Assembly (NCBI RefSeq): GCF_005405485.1
Contig: NZ_BJED01000009.1
Coordinates: 62,001-126,000, forward strand
Origin: Enterococcus hulanensis
GTDB taxonomy: Bacteria; Bacillota; Bacilli; Lactobacillales; Enterococcaceae
Reading direction: 5' to 3'
Length of the DNA stretch: 64,000 nucleotides
Below the pieces are notes generated by a model. It did not search any database. It was given only the letters and a program-made list of their open reading frames with translations, and was not told where the DNA came from. Of this stretch, positions 45,613 to 55,381 are shown one piece after another (position 1 is the first letter of the stretch; every line of letters begins with the position of its first letter). The position numbers and the translations under genes were made by a program.

Positions 45613-46906
45613 CAATTAATCCCTCCTGCAACGCCTGACGATTATTTTCTTCAATTTCTTTAATCGCTTTTTTTATCGAAATAGTTACTTCACTCGTGAT
45701 AAAAATCACCTCAGCATGAGTATAACCACCCTTACGATCCGCTCTTCCTGCGATTTGAACCAGCGCTGATCTATTAAAAACACGATGTGAGGCCTGCAAT
45801 ACAACAACCGATACTTTTTCAAAGGTTATACCACGCTCAAGAATAGTCGTTGTTATAAGCAATTGGTATTTACCCGCTCGCATATTTTCGACTTTTATCA
45901 GCCGCTCTTGATCTTGTGAAAAAACAGTTGTCAAACGTACTTCTGGAAATTTTTTTTCAATATAGCTGGCTATGTTTGCTAACAAAGAGATACTGGGACA
46001 GAAAAGCAAAACATTGTTTTGTTCTAATAACCTGCCGATTTTCATCAAAATATTTTCAGAGAGTTGTCCTTTGATTAAGTATTTTTCTAAACGCCAAGAA
46101 AATAGCAGTTGCGGAACGGGTAAACGACGACGATGATAACGTGCTGGTAAATAATAAAGTCTATCTACCTCCTTTTTTAAAAAATCATCGGGGGTTGCAC
46201 TTAAATAAATGCGATTTCCATCTATTTTTTGAGCGTCATCTACTGCACGATGCAATAATGGATCGGCTGCATAAGGAAACGCATCTACTTCATCAACAAT
46301 GATCAGATCAAAGTAGCTGTGATAACGTAAAAGCTGATGGACTGTACATACAACAAAAACATCTCCGGCATCTTTTCGCTCCTGTCCATGAAAAAGACTG
46401 ATTTTTTCTTGCGGAAAAGCGTTACGAAAACGCAAATAAAGTTCGTTACAAACATCAACCCGAGGCGACGTTACCGCAATCCTTTTTCCTCGCTCCAACG
46501 AAGCTTTTAATAAAGGAAATAGAATCTCTGTTTTTCCTGCTCCCGTCACGGCCCAAATCAAAAATGTTTTTGCTACAGCTTGATTCTCCAATAAATGCTC
46601 TGCAATTTTATTTTGTGCAGGTGAAAGTTGTCCCGACCAGACAAGATTAACCTGCCTCGTGCATAATTCTTCGGCTGGAAAATAATACAGAAAACTGCGA
46701 CTATCCACACGTCCCAAAGTTAGACAGTCTGTACAGTAAAAAAAGCCTGCCGGCAGTTTTTCCTGAGAAATCCCTCCACAGCGTTGGCATAACCACCCAT
46801 CTTCGACCTCTACCATTGCAGAAATTCTTTCAGCATATGCTAAATCTATCTGCGGGTAAAAAACCTGCCATTCCTTCCATAATAATCGTTGACCAGTTAT
46901 TTCCAT
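45602..46906 (-). CDS. comFA: ComFA-like DEAD-box helicase/translocase
   Basis: 434-residue ATPase. An N-terminal four-cysteine zinc finger (CQRCGGISQ...FYCTDC, about residues 43-64) is followed by Walker A AVTGAGKTEILFP near residue 116, the DEVDAF box near residue 205, and a helicase C-terminal domain with ERGITFEKVSVVVL and QIAGRADRKGGY. ComFA pulls transforming DNA into the cytoplasm. I chose ATG at 46906, six bases after GGAGG; the longer frame from 46939 has no ribosome site. It overlaps comFC. Confidence 0.92.
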   Translation of the reverse strand: MEITGQRLLWKEWQVFYPQIDLAYAERISAMVEVEDGWLCQRCGGISQEKLPAGFFYCTDCLTLGRVDSRSFLYYFPAEELCTRQVNLVWSGQLSPAQNKIAEHLLENQAVAKTFLIWAVTGAGKTEILFPLLKASLERGKRIAVTSPRVDVCNELYLRFRNAFPQEKISLFHGQERKDAGDVFVVCTVHQLLRYHSYFDLIIVDEVDAFPYAADPLLHRAVDDAQKIDGNRIYLSATPDDFLKKEVDRLYYLPARYHRRRLPVPQLLFSWRLEKYLIKGQLSENILMKIGRLLEQNNVLLFCPSISLLANIASYIEKKFPEVRLTTVFSQDQERLIKVENMRAGKYQLLITTTILERGITFEKVSVVVLQASHRVFNRSALVQIAGRADRKGGYTHAEVIFITSEVTISIKKAIKEIEENNRQALQEGLIDAL

Positions 46907-46990
46907 CTGAGACCTCCTCTTTTCAAGAAACATACGCAAATTGACTTATCAATCTTCACGTTCAGATGATTTTACTAGCTTGAAAGAAAC

Positions 46991-47025
46991 AAAAAAAAGA
47001 AGCACGACAATTAAATCGCACTTCC
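46991..47025 (-). terminator. Terminator after the DUF7662 gene
   Basis: Stem GAAGCACGA against TCGCACTTC (near-perfect) with T8 on the minus strand. It separates the DUF7662 gene from comFA. Confidence 0.8.
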
Positions 47026-47039
47026 TTTTTAGTCTAGGC

Positions 47040-47327
47040 TTAAATCAGCCAGTTTGATTTTACCAATTTATTGAAAACTACATATTCTTTGGTGAGATTA
47101 ACCTGGACTACTTCATAGTTGGCGTTCAACCAGCCATAAGCTCCCTTTTCTGGATGACGATAATCATTCGCCCACCAATCTAGATCTTGACGCGCAGTTT
47201 GCGGCAGACCGCTGCGGGGAAACAACAGCTCATCGAACTGTGTAAAGGTCAGCGTTACCTGTGAGCCGTTATTACTTTTCAAATAATGAGTAATACCATC
47301 ATATTTTTTTGCTCGTGTCATGCTCAT
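47040..47327 (-). CDS. DUF7662-like small protein
   Basis: 95-residue protein that looks like a free-standing DUF7662 domain: KYDGITHYLKSNNGSQVTLT, then the block LPQTARQDLDWWANDYRHPE, then GWLNANYEVVQVNLTKEYVV. In other proteins this domain is found alone or beside restriction-type or EVE-like modules, and no function is established. The start is ATG at 47327 or the in-frame ATG at 47321, both near GGTGAGGG. It has its own terminator and is upstream of comFA. The family call is from recalled consensus. Confidence 0.65.
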   Translation of the reverse strand: MSMTRAKKYDGITHYLKSNNGSQVTLTFTQFDELLFPRSGLPQTARQDLDWWANDYRHPEKGAYGWLNANYEVVQVNLTKEYVVFNKLVKSNWLI

Positions 47328-47430
47328 CCCTCACCTTCAAACAAAATCATACTGATAAACAGCGTTTAGTTGAAACCTGCCCCGCTTTTCTCCTATACTG
47401 TAATAGAGAAAATTAAAGTGAGGCAAAATC

Positions 47431-48072
47431 ATGCTGCAAAACTATCGAACTATTAAAGAAGACAATCAACACGAAATCGAGATCAAAAAATCTCGCTTCA
47501 TTTGTTTTTTGAAACGCATCAAATCAGAAGATGAAGCAAAAAACTTCATTCAACAGATCAAAAAGGAGCATTGGAAAGCAAACCATAATTGCAGTGCCTT
47601 TGTCTTAGGCGATCGCAATGAGATTCAGCGTTCTTCAGATGATGGTGAACCTAGCGGAACCGCTGGTGTCCCCATGCTGGAAGTGCTGAAAAAAAATGAT
47701 TTGATCAACGTTTGCGCGGTCGTAACCCGCTATTTCGGCGGAACCAAGCTCGGCGCAGGCGGCTTGATTCGTGCGTATTCAGGAGCCGTGGCCCAAGCGA
47801 TAGCTGCCACGGGCATCGTAGAAGGTCGACTGCAGCAAGAGGTTCTTGTGCAGTTAGATTATCCCAATTGGGGGAAGATGGAGAATTTCATTGCTAATGA
47901 ACATTTGGCAGTCAAAGATACCCAATTTACCGATCAAGTCGTTGTGACTTGTATGGTAGATGAAAATAAGACTGCTGATTTCGAAAATCAAGTGACCGAT
48001 TTATTAAACGGTCAAGTCAACTTCAAATCTGGTGAAGTCATTTACCACGAACAAGTAATCCAAGAGGTGTAA
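47431..48072 (+). CDS. yigZ: YigZ/IMPACT family protein
   Basis: 213 residues. The N-terminal UPF0029/IMPACT domain has KKSRFICFLKRIKSEDEAKN, then RSSDDGEPSGTAGVPMLEVL near residue 70 and VVTRYFGGTKLGAGGLIRAY near residue 97. A C-terminal DUF1949 ferredoxin-like domain covers about residues 138-200. The eukaryotic relative IMPACT affects translation control, and the bacterial role is unclear. It is divergent from the DUF7662 gene, and its terminator overlaps its stop codon. Confidence 0.93.
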   Translation: MLQNYRTIKEDNQHEIEIKKSRFICFLKRIKSEDEAKNFIQQIKKEHWKANHNCSAFVLGDRNEIQRSSDDGEPSGTAGVPMLEVLKKNDLINVCAVVTRYFGGTKLGAGGLIRAYSGAVAQAIAATGIVEGRLQQEVLVQLDYPNWGKMENFIANEHLAVKDTQFTDQVVVTCMVDENKTADFENQVTDLLNGQVNFKSGEVIYHEQVIQEV

Positions 48073-48090
48073 CCGCTTGGATTATTTTTC
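48056..48090 (+). terminator. Terminator overlapping the yigZ stop
   Basis: Perfect arms TAATCCAAG and CTTGGATTA with an 11-base loop and T5 on the plus strand. It covers the last yigZ codons and the end of the convergent GntR gene. Confidence 0.85.
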
Positions 48091-48786
48091 TAAGTAAAAC
48101 TCAAAACGACTGCCAACATACTGTGTTCGCACATATTCAAATGGACGCTCATCCGCTAAATATGATACCTGCCGCAGACGTAAAATGGCATCTCCGCGTT
48201 TCACTGCTAAGTATTCAGCAATTTGTTCTGAAGCTAGAGTGGCGGATACTGTTTGATTGGCACGTCCGATTTCAAACCCTTTTTCTTGCAGACTGTGATA
48301 AAAAGAATCGGTGATCTCTTCTTTACTAAAGCCTTCTATCAGCTTTGCCGGAATACTTGCGACTTCAAAACAAATCGGCACATCATCCGCATAACGAATT
48401 CGTTCCATACGCAGAACTTGTTCGCCTTTTTCTAAACCTAATTTTTCCGCTTCACTAGAGCTTGCTCGCGAATGAAAGAAAGAAATCGTTTTGCTTGCTG
48501 GCACTTTACCTAATGATTCCATAATATCAGTGAAGCTCGTCGTTCCGCTCATTTTTTCTTGGACTTTCTTACTTGCTACATAAGTTCCTGAACCGATCTT
48601 TCGTTCTAAAATCCCCTCATCGGATAATGTTTGGATTGCTTGGCGGAGAGTCATTCGACTTACTCCAAATCTCAACGACAATTCGCGTTCAGAAGGCAAG
48701 CGCGCTCCAACCTTCCATACACCGTTTTCAATTTCATGCTTCAATTGATCATGTATTTGAATATAAACTGGCACTTGATTCGCCAC
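48082..48786 (-). CDS. GntR family regulator with UTRA domain (NagR-like)
   Basis: 234 residues. The N-terminal winged helix (LPSERELSLRFGVSRMTLRQ near residue 29) is followed by a UTRA effector domain (about residues 85-230) with GEQVLRMERIRYADDVPICF and ERPFEYVRTQYVGSRFEFYL. These stretches resemble the NagR/YvoA/DasR group, which senses amino-sugar phosphates. No amino-sugar genes are adjacent, so the regulon is unknown. The GTG start has GGGGTGA seven bases upstream. A palindrome within its own promoter suggests autoregulation. Confidence 0.85.
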   Translation of the reverse strand: MANQVPVYIQIHDQLKHEIENGVWKVGARLPSERELSLRFGVSRMTLRQAIQTLSDEGILERKIGSGTYVASKKVQEKMSGTTSFTDIMESLGKVPASKTISFFHSRASSSEAEKLGLEKGEQVLRMERIRYADDVPICFEVASIPAKLIEGFSKEEITDSFYHSLQEKGFEIGRANQTVSATLASEQIAEYLAVKRGDAILRLRQVSYLADERPFEYVRTQYVGSRFEFYLEK

Positions 48787-48821
48787 GTTCCGTCACCCCG
48801 TTCAAAATTTTTACTACTCTT

Positions 48822-48850
48822 ATTATAACTGGTATATACCTAATGTACAA
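48822..48850 (-). promoter_or_regulatory. GntR promoter with operator in the spacer
   Basis: Minus-strand -35 TTGTAC (48845-48850), 17-base spacer, -10 TATAAT (48822-48827). The spacer contains the perfect palindrome GGTATATACC (48831-48840), close to the GGTNTANACC core of NagR/DasR sites. It is a natural place for self-repression. Confidence 0.7.
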
Positions 48851-48894
48851 CAATAATCCTTTGCGATTCTTTTCACTCTTTTCTTTTCTATAAT

Positions 48895-48930
48895 AAAAGA
48901 GCAGACCTGTTTTAATTGGTCTACTCTTTT
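48895..48930 (-). terminator. Terminator after the activase-like gene
   Basis: Stem AAAGAGCAGACC against GGTCTACTCTTT (one mismatch) with a T-rich flank on the minus strand. Confidence 0.85.
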
Positions 48931-48932
48931 AA

Positions 48933-51900
48933 TCAATTTTTGACTTCTTCTTTTAACTGTTTATTGGCAGTCGCCATCATTAAGCGAATTCGGTTTAATT
49001 GGTTAACGATTGAAACACCTGGGTCATAATCAATCGCCGCAATGTTCGATTTCGGATATTGGTGACGCAGTTCTTTGATTACTCCTTTACCAACGACATG
49101 GTTTGGTAAGCAACCAAACGGCTGCATACAGACAATATTGTTAACACCGGTTTTCAACAGATCAATCATTTCACCTGTCAGGAACCAGCCTTCACCAGTA
49201 TGATTTCCGATTGAAAGAATCTTGCTGGCGTCCTCAGCTAATTGATAAATTGAATGAATACCAGTGAAGCGCTCCGATGCACGCAAAGCTTTATCCATTG
49301 GTTTTTCCACGACTTCAATCAATTTAATCGCCATTTCAGCAATGTTTTTATTTTTCTTCGGCATTCCCATATTATCGTATTTCCAAATTTGGTTGTACAA
49401 GGAATAATTCATAAACCCGATCAAGTCTGGAACTACCGCCTCAGCACCTTCTTCTTCCAGCAAACGAACGATATCATTATTCGCTGTCGGAGAATATTTC
49501 ACCAAGATTTCACCGACGACACCGACTTTCGGTTTGACTTCATTTGAAATCGGTACAGTGTCAAAGTCTTTAATGATTTTTTTCATGTTGCGATTGAAGA
49601 TTGTCAACGAACCATTTCGTACATTGCTCTCAACTTTTTTCAACCATTCTGCATGTAAAGCATCGATTTGCCCTTTTTCCAACTCATATGGACGTGTCCG
49701 ATAAACGACTCGCTCGAATAAATCACCGTAAAGAATCGCAACAACGATTCGTTTCAGCATCGGCAATGTGTACTTGAAGCCTGGATTGCTTTCCACACCT
49801 TTGTTTCCAAGTGAAACTGAAACAACAGGAACCTGTGGGAACCCAGCATCATTTAACGCCTTACGCAATAATGGAATGTAATTTGTTGCACGACACCCGC
49901 CGCCGGTTTGACTCATCATCACGCTCGTATTGTTCAAATCATATTCGCCGCTTTGCAATGCTTCAACAAGTTGACCAATCGAAATGATCGCTGGGTAACA
50001 TGAATCATTATTGACGAATTTTAACCCAACATTAACCGCTTCTCTATCCATCGCTGGTAAACAAACGACATTATAACCCGAAGCTTCCAACGCAATATCA
50101 AATAATCCTGATTGATGGATCGGACTAAGCATCGGCAGCAGCAAAGTATGCTTTTTGCGCATTTCTTTGGTGAAGACGATTTTTTCTGGTTCTTCGAAAC
50201 GTTTGACTGGTTGGAAATTTGATTTATCTCGTTCGTTGACCGCAGCCTTTAATGAACGCAGACGAATTCTGATCGCGCCAAGATTTGATCCTTCATCAAT
50301 TTTCAAGACAGTATAGATTTTTCCATATTGCTCCATGATCTCTTCTACTTGATCCGTTGTTACAGCATCTAAACCGCAGCCAAAGGAGTTCAATTGAACA
50401 AGCTCAAGATTTTTCGATTTTGCCACAACACGGGCCGCTGCATAAAGACGAGAATGATAAACCCATTGATTAACTACACGAAGATTACCGACATCACTTA
50501 AATGTGAGACACTGTCTTCTGTTAATACGTGAAATCCTTCTTGTGTAATAACCTCAGCGATCCCATGATTGATTTCAGGGTCTAAGTGATACGGGCGACC
50601 AGAAAGAACGACACCCCGTTCACCTTTTTGATTAAGCATCAGCAAGGTCTCTTCACCTTTTTGACGAACATCTTCTTTGAAGGCCTCTAATTCTTCATAG
50701 GCATGATGCAATGCTTTATTGATTTCTTCTTGCGTAATACCTAGATCTTGGAAACAGCGTCCTAAAACAGCTGCTACAGAGGCTTCATTGGCTAAGTTCA
50801 AATAAGGATTGCGATAATCGACTTTGCCTTCACGGATATCATCTACGTTGTTACGAATGACGTCAGGATAACTTTGAACGATTGGACAGTTAAAATGATT
50901 GTCCGCTTTTTTGGATTCCTGCCGTTCGAATACTACGCCTGGGTAAAAAATCATCGGAACACCGCCATCGATCAATGCTTGGATATGTCCGTGAGCGATC
51001 TTCGCAGGATAACAAGCTGTATCACTAGGGATCGTCTCCATCCCTTGTTCATACAATTCCTTGTTTGAACGTGGTGATAATTTTACGCGGAAACCTAAAT
51101 CGCTAAAGAAGGTATGCCATAATGGATAATTTTCATACATATTCAAAACACGAGGGATTCCGATCTCGCCGCGAACCGCTTCTTTCTTGCGTAATGGACG
51201 ATACTTGAATAAACGGCGATATTTGTAATCCACCAAATTGACCTTTTTATCTTCTCGTTTAACTTTGATTCGTGCCCCGCGTTCACAACGATTTCCTGTA
51301 ATGAACTGACGGCCGTCTGAGAACATTGTAACGGTCAACATACAATTATTTTCGCATAGACCGCAGTGCGTAAATTCTTTTTCAGCAGTAAAGCTATCGA
51401 TCTCTGCTAAAGAAAGGGTTTCAGTTTTTTCACCGATCTCATAATTTTCTAGAGCAATCAAAGCCGCTCCGAATGCCCCCATCAATCCAGCGATTGAGGG
51501 ACGAACAACTTCTCGTCCTGTAACCATTTCAAAGGCCCGTAAAACAGCTTCGTTGTAAAAAGTACCGCCTTGACAGACGATTTTTTCTCCCAGTTCTTCT
51601 GGCCGACGAATTTTGATTACTTTATAGATAGCATTCTTGATAACTGAATAAGACAATCCTGCAGAGATATCGCCCACAGAGGCGCCTTCTTTTTGAACTT
51701 GTTTTACTTTGGAGTTCATAAAGACGGTACAGCGTGAACCTAAGTCAACCGGTGCTTTTGATTTTAAGGCCGCCTTCGCGAAGTCTTCTACATTGTAATT
51801 CAACGATTTTGCAAAGGTCTCGATAAACGATCCGCAGCCTGAAGAGCATGCTTCATTCAACTGGATCGAAGACAAGGCACCATCCTTGATGGTCATGGCC

Positions 51901-53174
51901 TTCATATCTTGACCGCCAATATCCAGAATAAAATCAACGCCCGGTTGGAAATGATTCGCGGCTTTGTAGTGGGCCATTGTTTCTACTTCACCGATATCGA
52001 CCTTCAATGCATTTTGAATTAATTGCTCTCCGTATCCAGTCACCGCAGCTTTTCCGATAAAAACATTTTCCGGTAATTTTGTATAGAGATCTTTTAATAC
52101 TGTCATGGTCGTTTCCAACGGTTGCCCCTGGTTGTTGCCATAAAATGAATACATCAAATTACCGTTATCATCGATCAAAGCTACTTTTGTCGTCGTTGAT
52201 CCAGCATCGATACCTAAAAATGCCACACCTTCATGTTCAGCCAAACTTTTTTCTTTAGCCTGTGCCTGACCATGACGCATCCGAAAGTCAGCTAAATCTG
52301 CTTCGTCTTCAAATAATGGCTCTAAAGTATCTGAAGGTGATAAATGTCCCTCTTCAGCAGTTGTTAAACGATGCAATAAACCTTCCAAAGAAGTAGCGTC
52401 TGCTTCTTCTGAATAGAACGCAGCCCCCATCGCGACAAAGAGTTGCGGATTTTCTGGAAAGATCACATTTTCTGGTGCGATATTCAACGTCTCAATAAAT
52501 CGTTGACGCAACTCTGACATGAAATACAATGGACCGCCAAGAAACGCAATGTTTCCTTTAATTTTTCGACCGGCAGCTAAACCAGCAATCGTTTGATTCA
52601 CAACTGCTTGAAAAATACTCGCAGCGATATCTTCTTTTGCTGCTCCTTCATTGATCAGTGGCTGTACATCTGTTTTCGCGAATACTCCACATCGTGAAGC
52701 GATCGGATAAATGGTTTTATAATTTTTGGCTAATTCATTCACGCCATTAGCATCTGTCTTCAATAGAACGGCCATCTGGTCGATAAAAGCTCCCGTACCG
52801 CCAGCACAGCTTCCGTTCATGCGTTGTTCCAATGCACCTTCAAAAAATGTGATTTTGGCATCTTCTCCGCCTAATTCAATGGCTACATCTGTTTCAGGAA
52901 TAATTTCCTCAACTGTGCGTGTACACGCGATTACCTCTTGAACAAAAGGAATCTCTAAAACATCCGCTAAACCCATCCCGCCAGAGCCAGTAATGCTCAT
53001 CGTCATTTCTTGATTGCCGATCACCGCTTCAGCTTCTCGCAACACACGTTCTGTGGCAGTTTTCACATCTGAAAAGTGACGTTCATACTTGGCAAATAAA
53101 CTTTCGTTTTGTTCATTCAAAATGACCAACTTGACGGTTGTAGAGCCAACATCAATCCCCGCTCGTAATGTCAT
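48933..53174 (-). CDS. Giant 2-hydroxyacyl-CoA dehydratase activase-like protein
   Basis: 1413 residues, unusually large. Two BadF/BadG/BcrA/BcrD-type ATPase modules are in tandem: residues 4-255 ([30 protein letters not shown]) and 318-575 ([29 protein letters not shown]). A cysteine cluster [10 protein letters not shown] near residue 604 follows, then a DUF2229 region (about 655-870) with [14 protein letters not shown] second half has [13 protein letters not shown] and late cysteines ([11 protein letters not shown]). Free-standing activases transfer electrons to hydroxyacyl-CoA dehydratases through an iron-sulphur cluster. This fusion is seen in many Firmicutes, but its substrate is unknown. 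A TetR regulator is divergent. Confidence 0.9.
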   Translation of the reverse strand: MTLRAGIDVGSTTVKLVILNEQNESLFAKYERHFSDVKTATERVLREAEAVIGNQEMTMSITGSGGMGLADVLEIPFVQEVIACTRTVEEIIPETDVAIELGGEDAKITFFEGALEQRMNGSCAGGTGAFIDQMAVLLKTDANGVNELAKNYKTIYPIASRCGVFAKTDVQPLINEGAAKEDIAASIFQAVVNQTIAGLAAGRKIKGNIAFLGGPLYFMSELRQRFIETLNIAPENVIFPENPQLFVAMGAAFYSEEADATSLEGLLHRLTTAEEGHLSPSDTLEPLFEDEADLADFRMRHGQAQAKEKSLAEHEGVAFLGIDAGSTTTKVALIDDNGNLMYSFYGNNQGQPLETTMTVLKDLYTKLPENVFIGKAAVTGYGEQLIQNALKVDIGEVETMAHYKAANHFQPGVDFILDIGGQDMKAMTIKDGALSSIQLNEACSSGCGSFIETFAKSLNYNVEDFAKAALKSKAPVDLGSRCTVFMNSKVKQVQKEGASVGDISAGLSYSVIKNAIYKVIKIRRPEELGEKIVCQGGTFYNEAVLRAFEMVTGREVVRPSIAGLMGAFGAALIALENYEIGEKTETLSLAEIDSFTAEKEFTHCGLCENNCMLTVTMFSDGRQFITGNRCERGARIKVKREDKKVNLVDYKYRRLFKYRPLRKKEAVRGEIGIPRVLNMYENYPLWHTFFSDLGFRVKLSPRSNKELYEQGMETIPSDTACYPAKIAHGHIQALIDGGVPMIFYPGVVFERQESKKADNHFNCPIVQSYPDVIRNNVDDIREGKVDYRNPYLNLANEASVAAVLGRCFQDLGITQEEINKALHHAYEELEAFKEDVRQKGEETLLMLNQKGERGVVLSGRPYHLDPEINHGIAEVITQEGFHVLTEDSVSHLSDVGNLRVVNQWVYHSRLYAAARVVAKSKNLELVQLNSFGCGLDAVTTDQVEEIMEQYGKIYTVLKIDEGSNLGAIRIRLRSLKAAVNERDKSNFQPVKRFEEPEKIVFTKEMRKKHTLLLPMLSPIHQSGLFDIALEASGYNVVCLPAMDREAVNVGLKFVNNDSCYPAIISIGQLVEALQSGEYDLNNTSVMMSQTGGGCRATNYIPLLRKALNDAGFPQVPVVSVSLGNKGVESNPGFKYTLPMLKRIVVAILYGDLFERVVYRTRPYELEKGQIDALHAEWLKKVESNVRNGSLTIFNRNMKKIIKDFDTVPISNEVKPKVGVVGEILVKYSPTANNDIVRLLEEEGAEAVVPDLIGFMNYSLYNQIWKYDNMGMPKKNKNIAEMAIKLIEVVEKPMDKALRASERFTGIHSIYQLAEDASKILSIGNHTGEGWFLTGEMIDLLKTGVNNIVCMQPFGCLPNHVVGKGVIKELRHQYPKSNIAAIDYDPGVSIVNQLNRIRLMMATANKQLKEEVKN

Positions 53175-53351
53175 AATTATTCCTACCTTCCATTTTTAAC
53201 AACACATGTTGATTAACTTACAAAGTGTTTGTTATACTACTCACGTATATTCTAAAAACATTTCGAACGTTATGCAATACTCAAAACCATTTCATTCGTG
53301 TGATAAGCAACAATCCAGCGTGATTTGTTGCAAAAGTGAAAGGATTTTACC
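53175..53351. promoter_or_regulatory. Divergent region of the activase and TetR genes
   Basis: A plus-strand promoter TTGATT (53209-53214), 18-base spacer and TATACT (53233-53238) points toward the TetR gene. An imperfect palindrome CAACACATGTTG overlaps its -35 and may be the operator (inference). The minus-strand promoter for the activase gene was not clear. Confidence 0.5.
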
Positions 53352-53960
53352 ATGCCAAAAAAAATTGACCTGCGAGTTAAGCGTACCAACAAAATGATTA
53401 TGGAAGCTTTTATCCATTTAGTAGAAGTTAAAGGGTACGACAATATCACTATCCAAGAGATCGCTGACGAAGCAATGATTAATCGGGCAACATTTTATGC
53501 TCATTACAAAGACAAACAGGATCTCTATGATCAAATTTTTAAACAAGCCATCGATGCCTTTGCGGCCGTCCTTGATCCTGATCAAATCGTCCAAGGCAAC
53601 CGATTGAAAGTTCGTAAAATTGAAATGGTGCTGAAAAACATTTACGAACAAATTCAGGCAAATCGGAAATTCTTCTTAACCATCATGGATGCTTCAGGAA
53701 ACGAAATTCTGCGAAAAAAAGTTGCGGAAATTTTAGATGAGAAATATTCCCATGTTTTTAACCGATTGAAAATTACTGAGAACGACATCGAAGTTCCTTT
53801 GGATTTTATCATTGAATACATGACTTCGATATTTGTCGGTACTTTGCACTGGTGGATTACTAGCGACACGACCATGAGTGCTGACAGTCTCTCTAAGCTT
53901 GTCATCAAATTAGTCGGCAACGGGCATTTAACCATTTTAGGCATTGAGATCGACCATTAA
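53352..53960 (+). CDS. TetR/AcrR family transcriptional regulator
   Basis: 202 residues with an N-terminal TetR domain: ITIQEIADEAMINRATFYAH (residues 32-51) includes the recognition helix. The C-terminal half resembles the TetR_C_33/DhaS-like type (EYMTSIFVGTLHWWITSDTT near residue 156). AAAGGA lies seven bases before the ATG. It is transcribed divergently from the 4.2-kb activase-like gene, the usual arrangement for a local repressor, so that gene is the best candidate target (inference). Confidence 0.88.
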   Translation: MPKKIDLRVKRTNKMIMEAFIHLVEVKGYDNITIQEIADEAMINRATFYAHYKDKQDLYDQIFKQAIDAFAAVLDPDQIVQGNRLKVRKIEMVLKNIYEQIQANRKFFLTIMDASGNEILRKKVAEILDEKYSHVFNRLKITENDIEVPLDFIIEYMTSIFVGTLHWWITSDTTMSADSLSKLVIKLVGNGHLTILGIEIDH

Positions 53961-53997
53961 AAAAGCAGCGCCCAGATTTTTTCTGAGCGCTGCTTTT
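53961..53997. terminator. Bidirectional terminator after the TetR gene
   Basis: Arms AAAAGCAGCGCCCAGA and TCTGAGCGCTGCTTTT (one mismatch) with a T-rich loop, between convergent genes. Confidence 0.9.
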
Positions 53998-54000
53998 GTG

Positions 54001-54171
54001 TTAATGGTTTTTTGCTTTCCATTTGATTGTGTGACGAGTCGGACGTACAGAACGGACTTGAGGTACTTTTCCTTTTTCTTTCGTTACTTCTAATGAGTTG
54101 TCTTTAATTGTGCTGTAAATTCTTGCCACTGTATCGGTTAACAGTTCTTTGACTTCCTCAACTTTATTCAT
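54001..54171 (-). CDS. Small hypothetical protein, 56 residues
   Basis: ORF ATG (54171-54169) to TAA (54003-54001). A strong ribosome site GAAGGGAG lies seven bases before the ATG and a terminator follows immediately, so it is very likely expressed. The N-terminal half is amphipathic helical (NKVEEVKELLTDTVARIYST). The C-terminal half is strongly basic (VRSVRPTRHTIKWKAKNH). No signal peptide or membrane segment. I do not recognise the family. The basic tail could bind nucleic acid, but this is speculation. Confidence 0.7.
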   Translation of the reverse strand: MNKVEEVKELLTDTVARIYSTIKDNSLEVTKEKGKVPQVRSVRPTRHTIKWKAKNH

Positions 54172-54499
54172 AGCTATTCTCCCTTCAAAGTAAAAATATA
54201 AATATCGAAACGGACTAAAAGCATCGCTGACTTTGTTTATGAAATCATTTTTTGTTCCAATATAAATGATTTCAAATGTTATAGCAGCTTCAATTTGGTC
54301 TGTTTTATTTCTTCCTCTTAAATGTAGCGTATATTTAAAAAGGCTTCAAGTGAGAAAGCTTTTCCTAATCAAAATTTCCAATAAAGCCTAATCTAGCAAG
54401 ACTCTACGCAAAGTAGAATCGATTTTTCACTGGATTTCCTATCCATTTTGCTAATAATTCGCTATGCTTAACTTATCTCAATAAGAAAGAGGAAATCAA
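54172..54499. other. Divergent gap between the small ORF and the pentapeptide XRE gene
   Basis: 328 AT-rich bases holding the divergent starts. The right end has GAAAGAGG before the XRE ATG and a weak -10 (TATGCT near 54460). I saw no ORF, repeat or recognised RNA here. Confidence 0.5.
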
Positions 54500-55375
54500 A
54501 TGGAAAATTTTTTAGGGACGCAATTAAGAAATTATCGTCAGCGAAACGAACTTACACAAAAACAACTGGCTAATATTTTATATGTATCCGATCGAACAGT
54601 TTCTAAGTGGGAGCGCGGGGCTGGGTACCCTGATATCGATACGTTGAAACACATTGCACAGTTGTTGGATATTTCATTGGATAACCTGCTGAATGAACGG
54701 GAGCCAGAATTGTATTTTGAATATCGCTCAAGCACACTTCTATTTAATCTGCCTTTGCTCCACATCATTATTCCCAATCTTTCGGAAATGCTATGGCACA
54801 ATCGCAGGTTTGCCATCAGCTCGCTAAGACATAAACAGCAATTGATCCCAGCAGCACGTGGTATTTTTAGTATTGGATTTTTCTCATCAGGTATTTTTTC
54901 ATTAGGGATTTTTACGAAGGGCTTTCTCTCAATTGGTTTTTTATCTCTAGGAATAGTTTCAGGAGGCTTTTTAGCATTAGGACTTTTTACTGCGGGCAAC
55001 CTAGCTTTGGGGGCAATGGCCTTTGGTAATCTGGGAATCGGTTTATTCGCTTTTGGCAATTTAGTCATTGGAGGACTAGGCTTAGGTAATTTTGCCTTTG
55101 GATATCTCGCTATCGGCAATAAGGCCTTTGGAGCGTATACCCGTATTCTGCCACAGCACAGTAATCTACCGGAAATATCGCACGCACTAACTAATTTGCA
55201 ACAGGAAGTCCCACAACACATACGGAAAATAGTTATTGAGCCATTTTTATCAGTCACTAATGCTCCGATATTTCCCTATGCAGTATTGTCGTTCATTCTT
55301 TTCATTGCCTTTTTATTGTGCGTTGTCTGTCTGTGGGGCGTCTTAAAAATACGACAGCGCGCTATCACCCAATAA
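54500..55375 (+). CDS. XRE regulator fused to 18 pentapeptide repeats
   Basis: 291 residues. An XRE helix-turn-helix lies at residues 9-65 (LTQKQLANILYVSDRTVSKW). A hydrophobic linker (about 76-95) precedes exactly 90 residues (121-210) forming 18 uninterrupted pentapeptides of the form G-x-[F/L/M/V]-x-x, such as GIFSI, GFLSL, GNLAL and GNLVI. This matches the pentapeptide-repeat beta-helix register, with Gly at i-2 and Phe/Leu at i, but is unusually apolar. A transmembrane helix (about 257-281) and basic tail end the protein. Repeats may form a membrane-associated right-handed helix (inference). Function unknown. Confidence 0.85.
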   Translation: MENFLGTQLRNYRQRNELTQKQLANILYVSDRTVSKWERGAGYPDIDTLKHIAQLLDISLDNLLNEREPELYFEYRSSTLLFNLPLLHIIIPNLSEMLWHNRRFAISSLRHKQQLIPAARGIFSIGFFSSGIFSLGIFTKGFLSIGFLSLGIVSGGFLALGLFTAGNLALGAMAFGNLGIGLFAFGNLVIGGLGLGNFAFGYLAIGNKAFGAYTRILPQHSNLPEISHALTNLQQEVPQHIRKIVIEPFLSVTNAPIFPYAVLSFILFIAFLLCVVCLWGVLKIRQRAITQ

Positions 55376-55381
55376 CGATCA

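Noticed and set aside
44947-46906. comFA/comFC as evidence of a complete competence system
   Set aside because: No comE, comG or comK-type genes are in the window, and this pair is common in non-transformable Firmicutes.
54538-55257. 239-codon minus-strand ORF opposite the pentapeptide XRE gene
   Set aside because: It is a by-product of the repetitive glycine codons on the other strand. Its predicted protein is a basic Pro/Lys-rich repeat with no family match.
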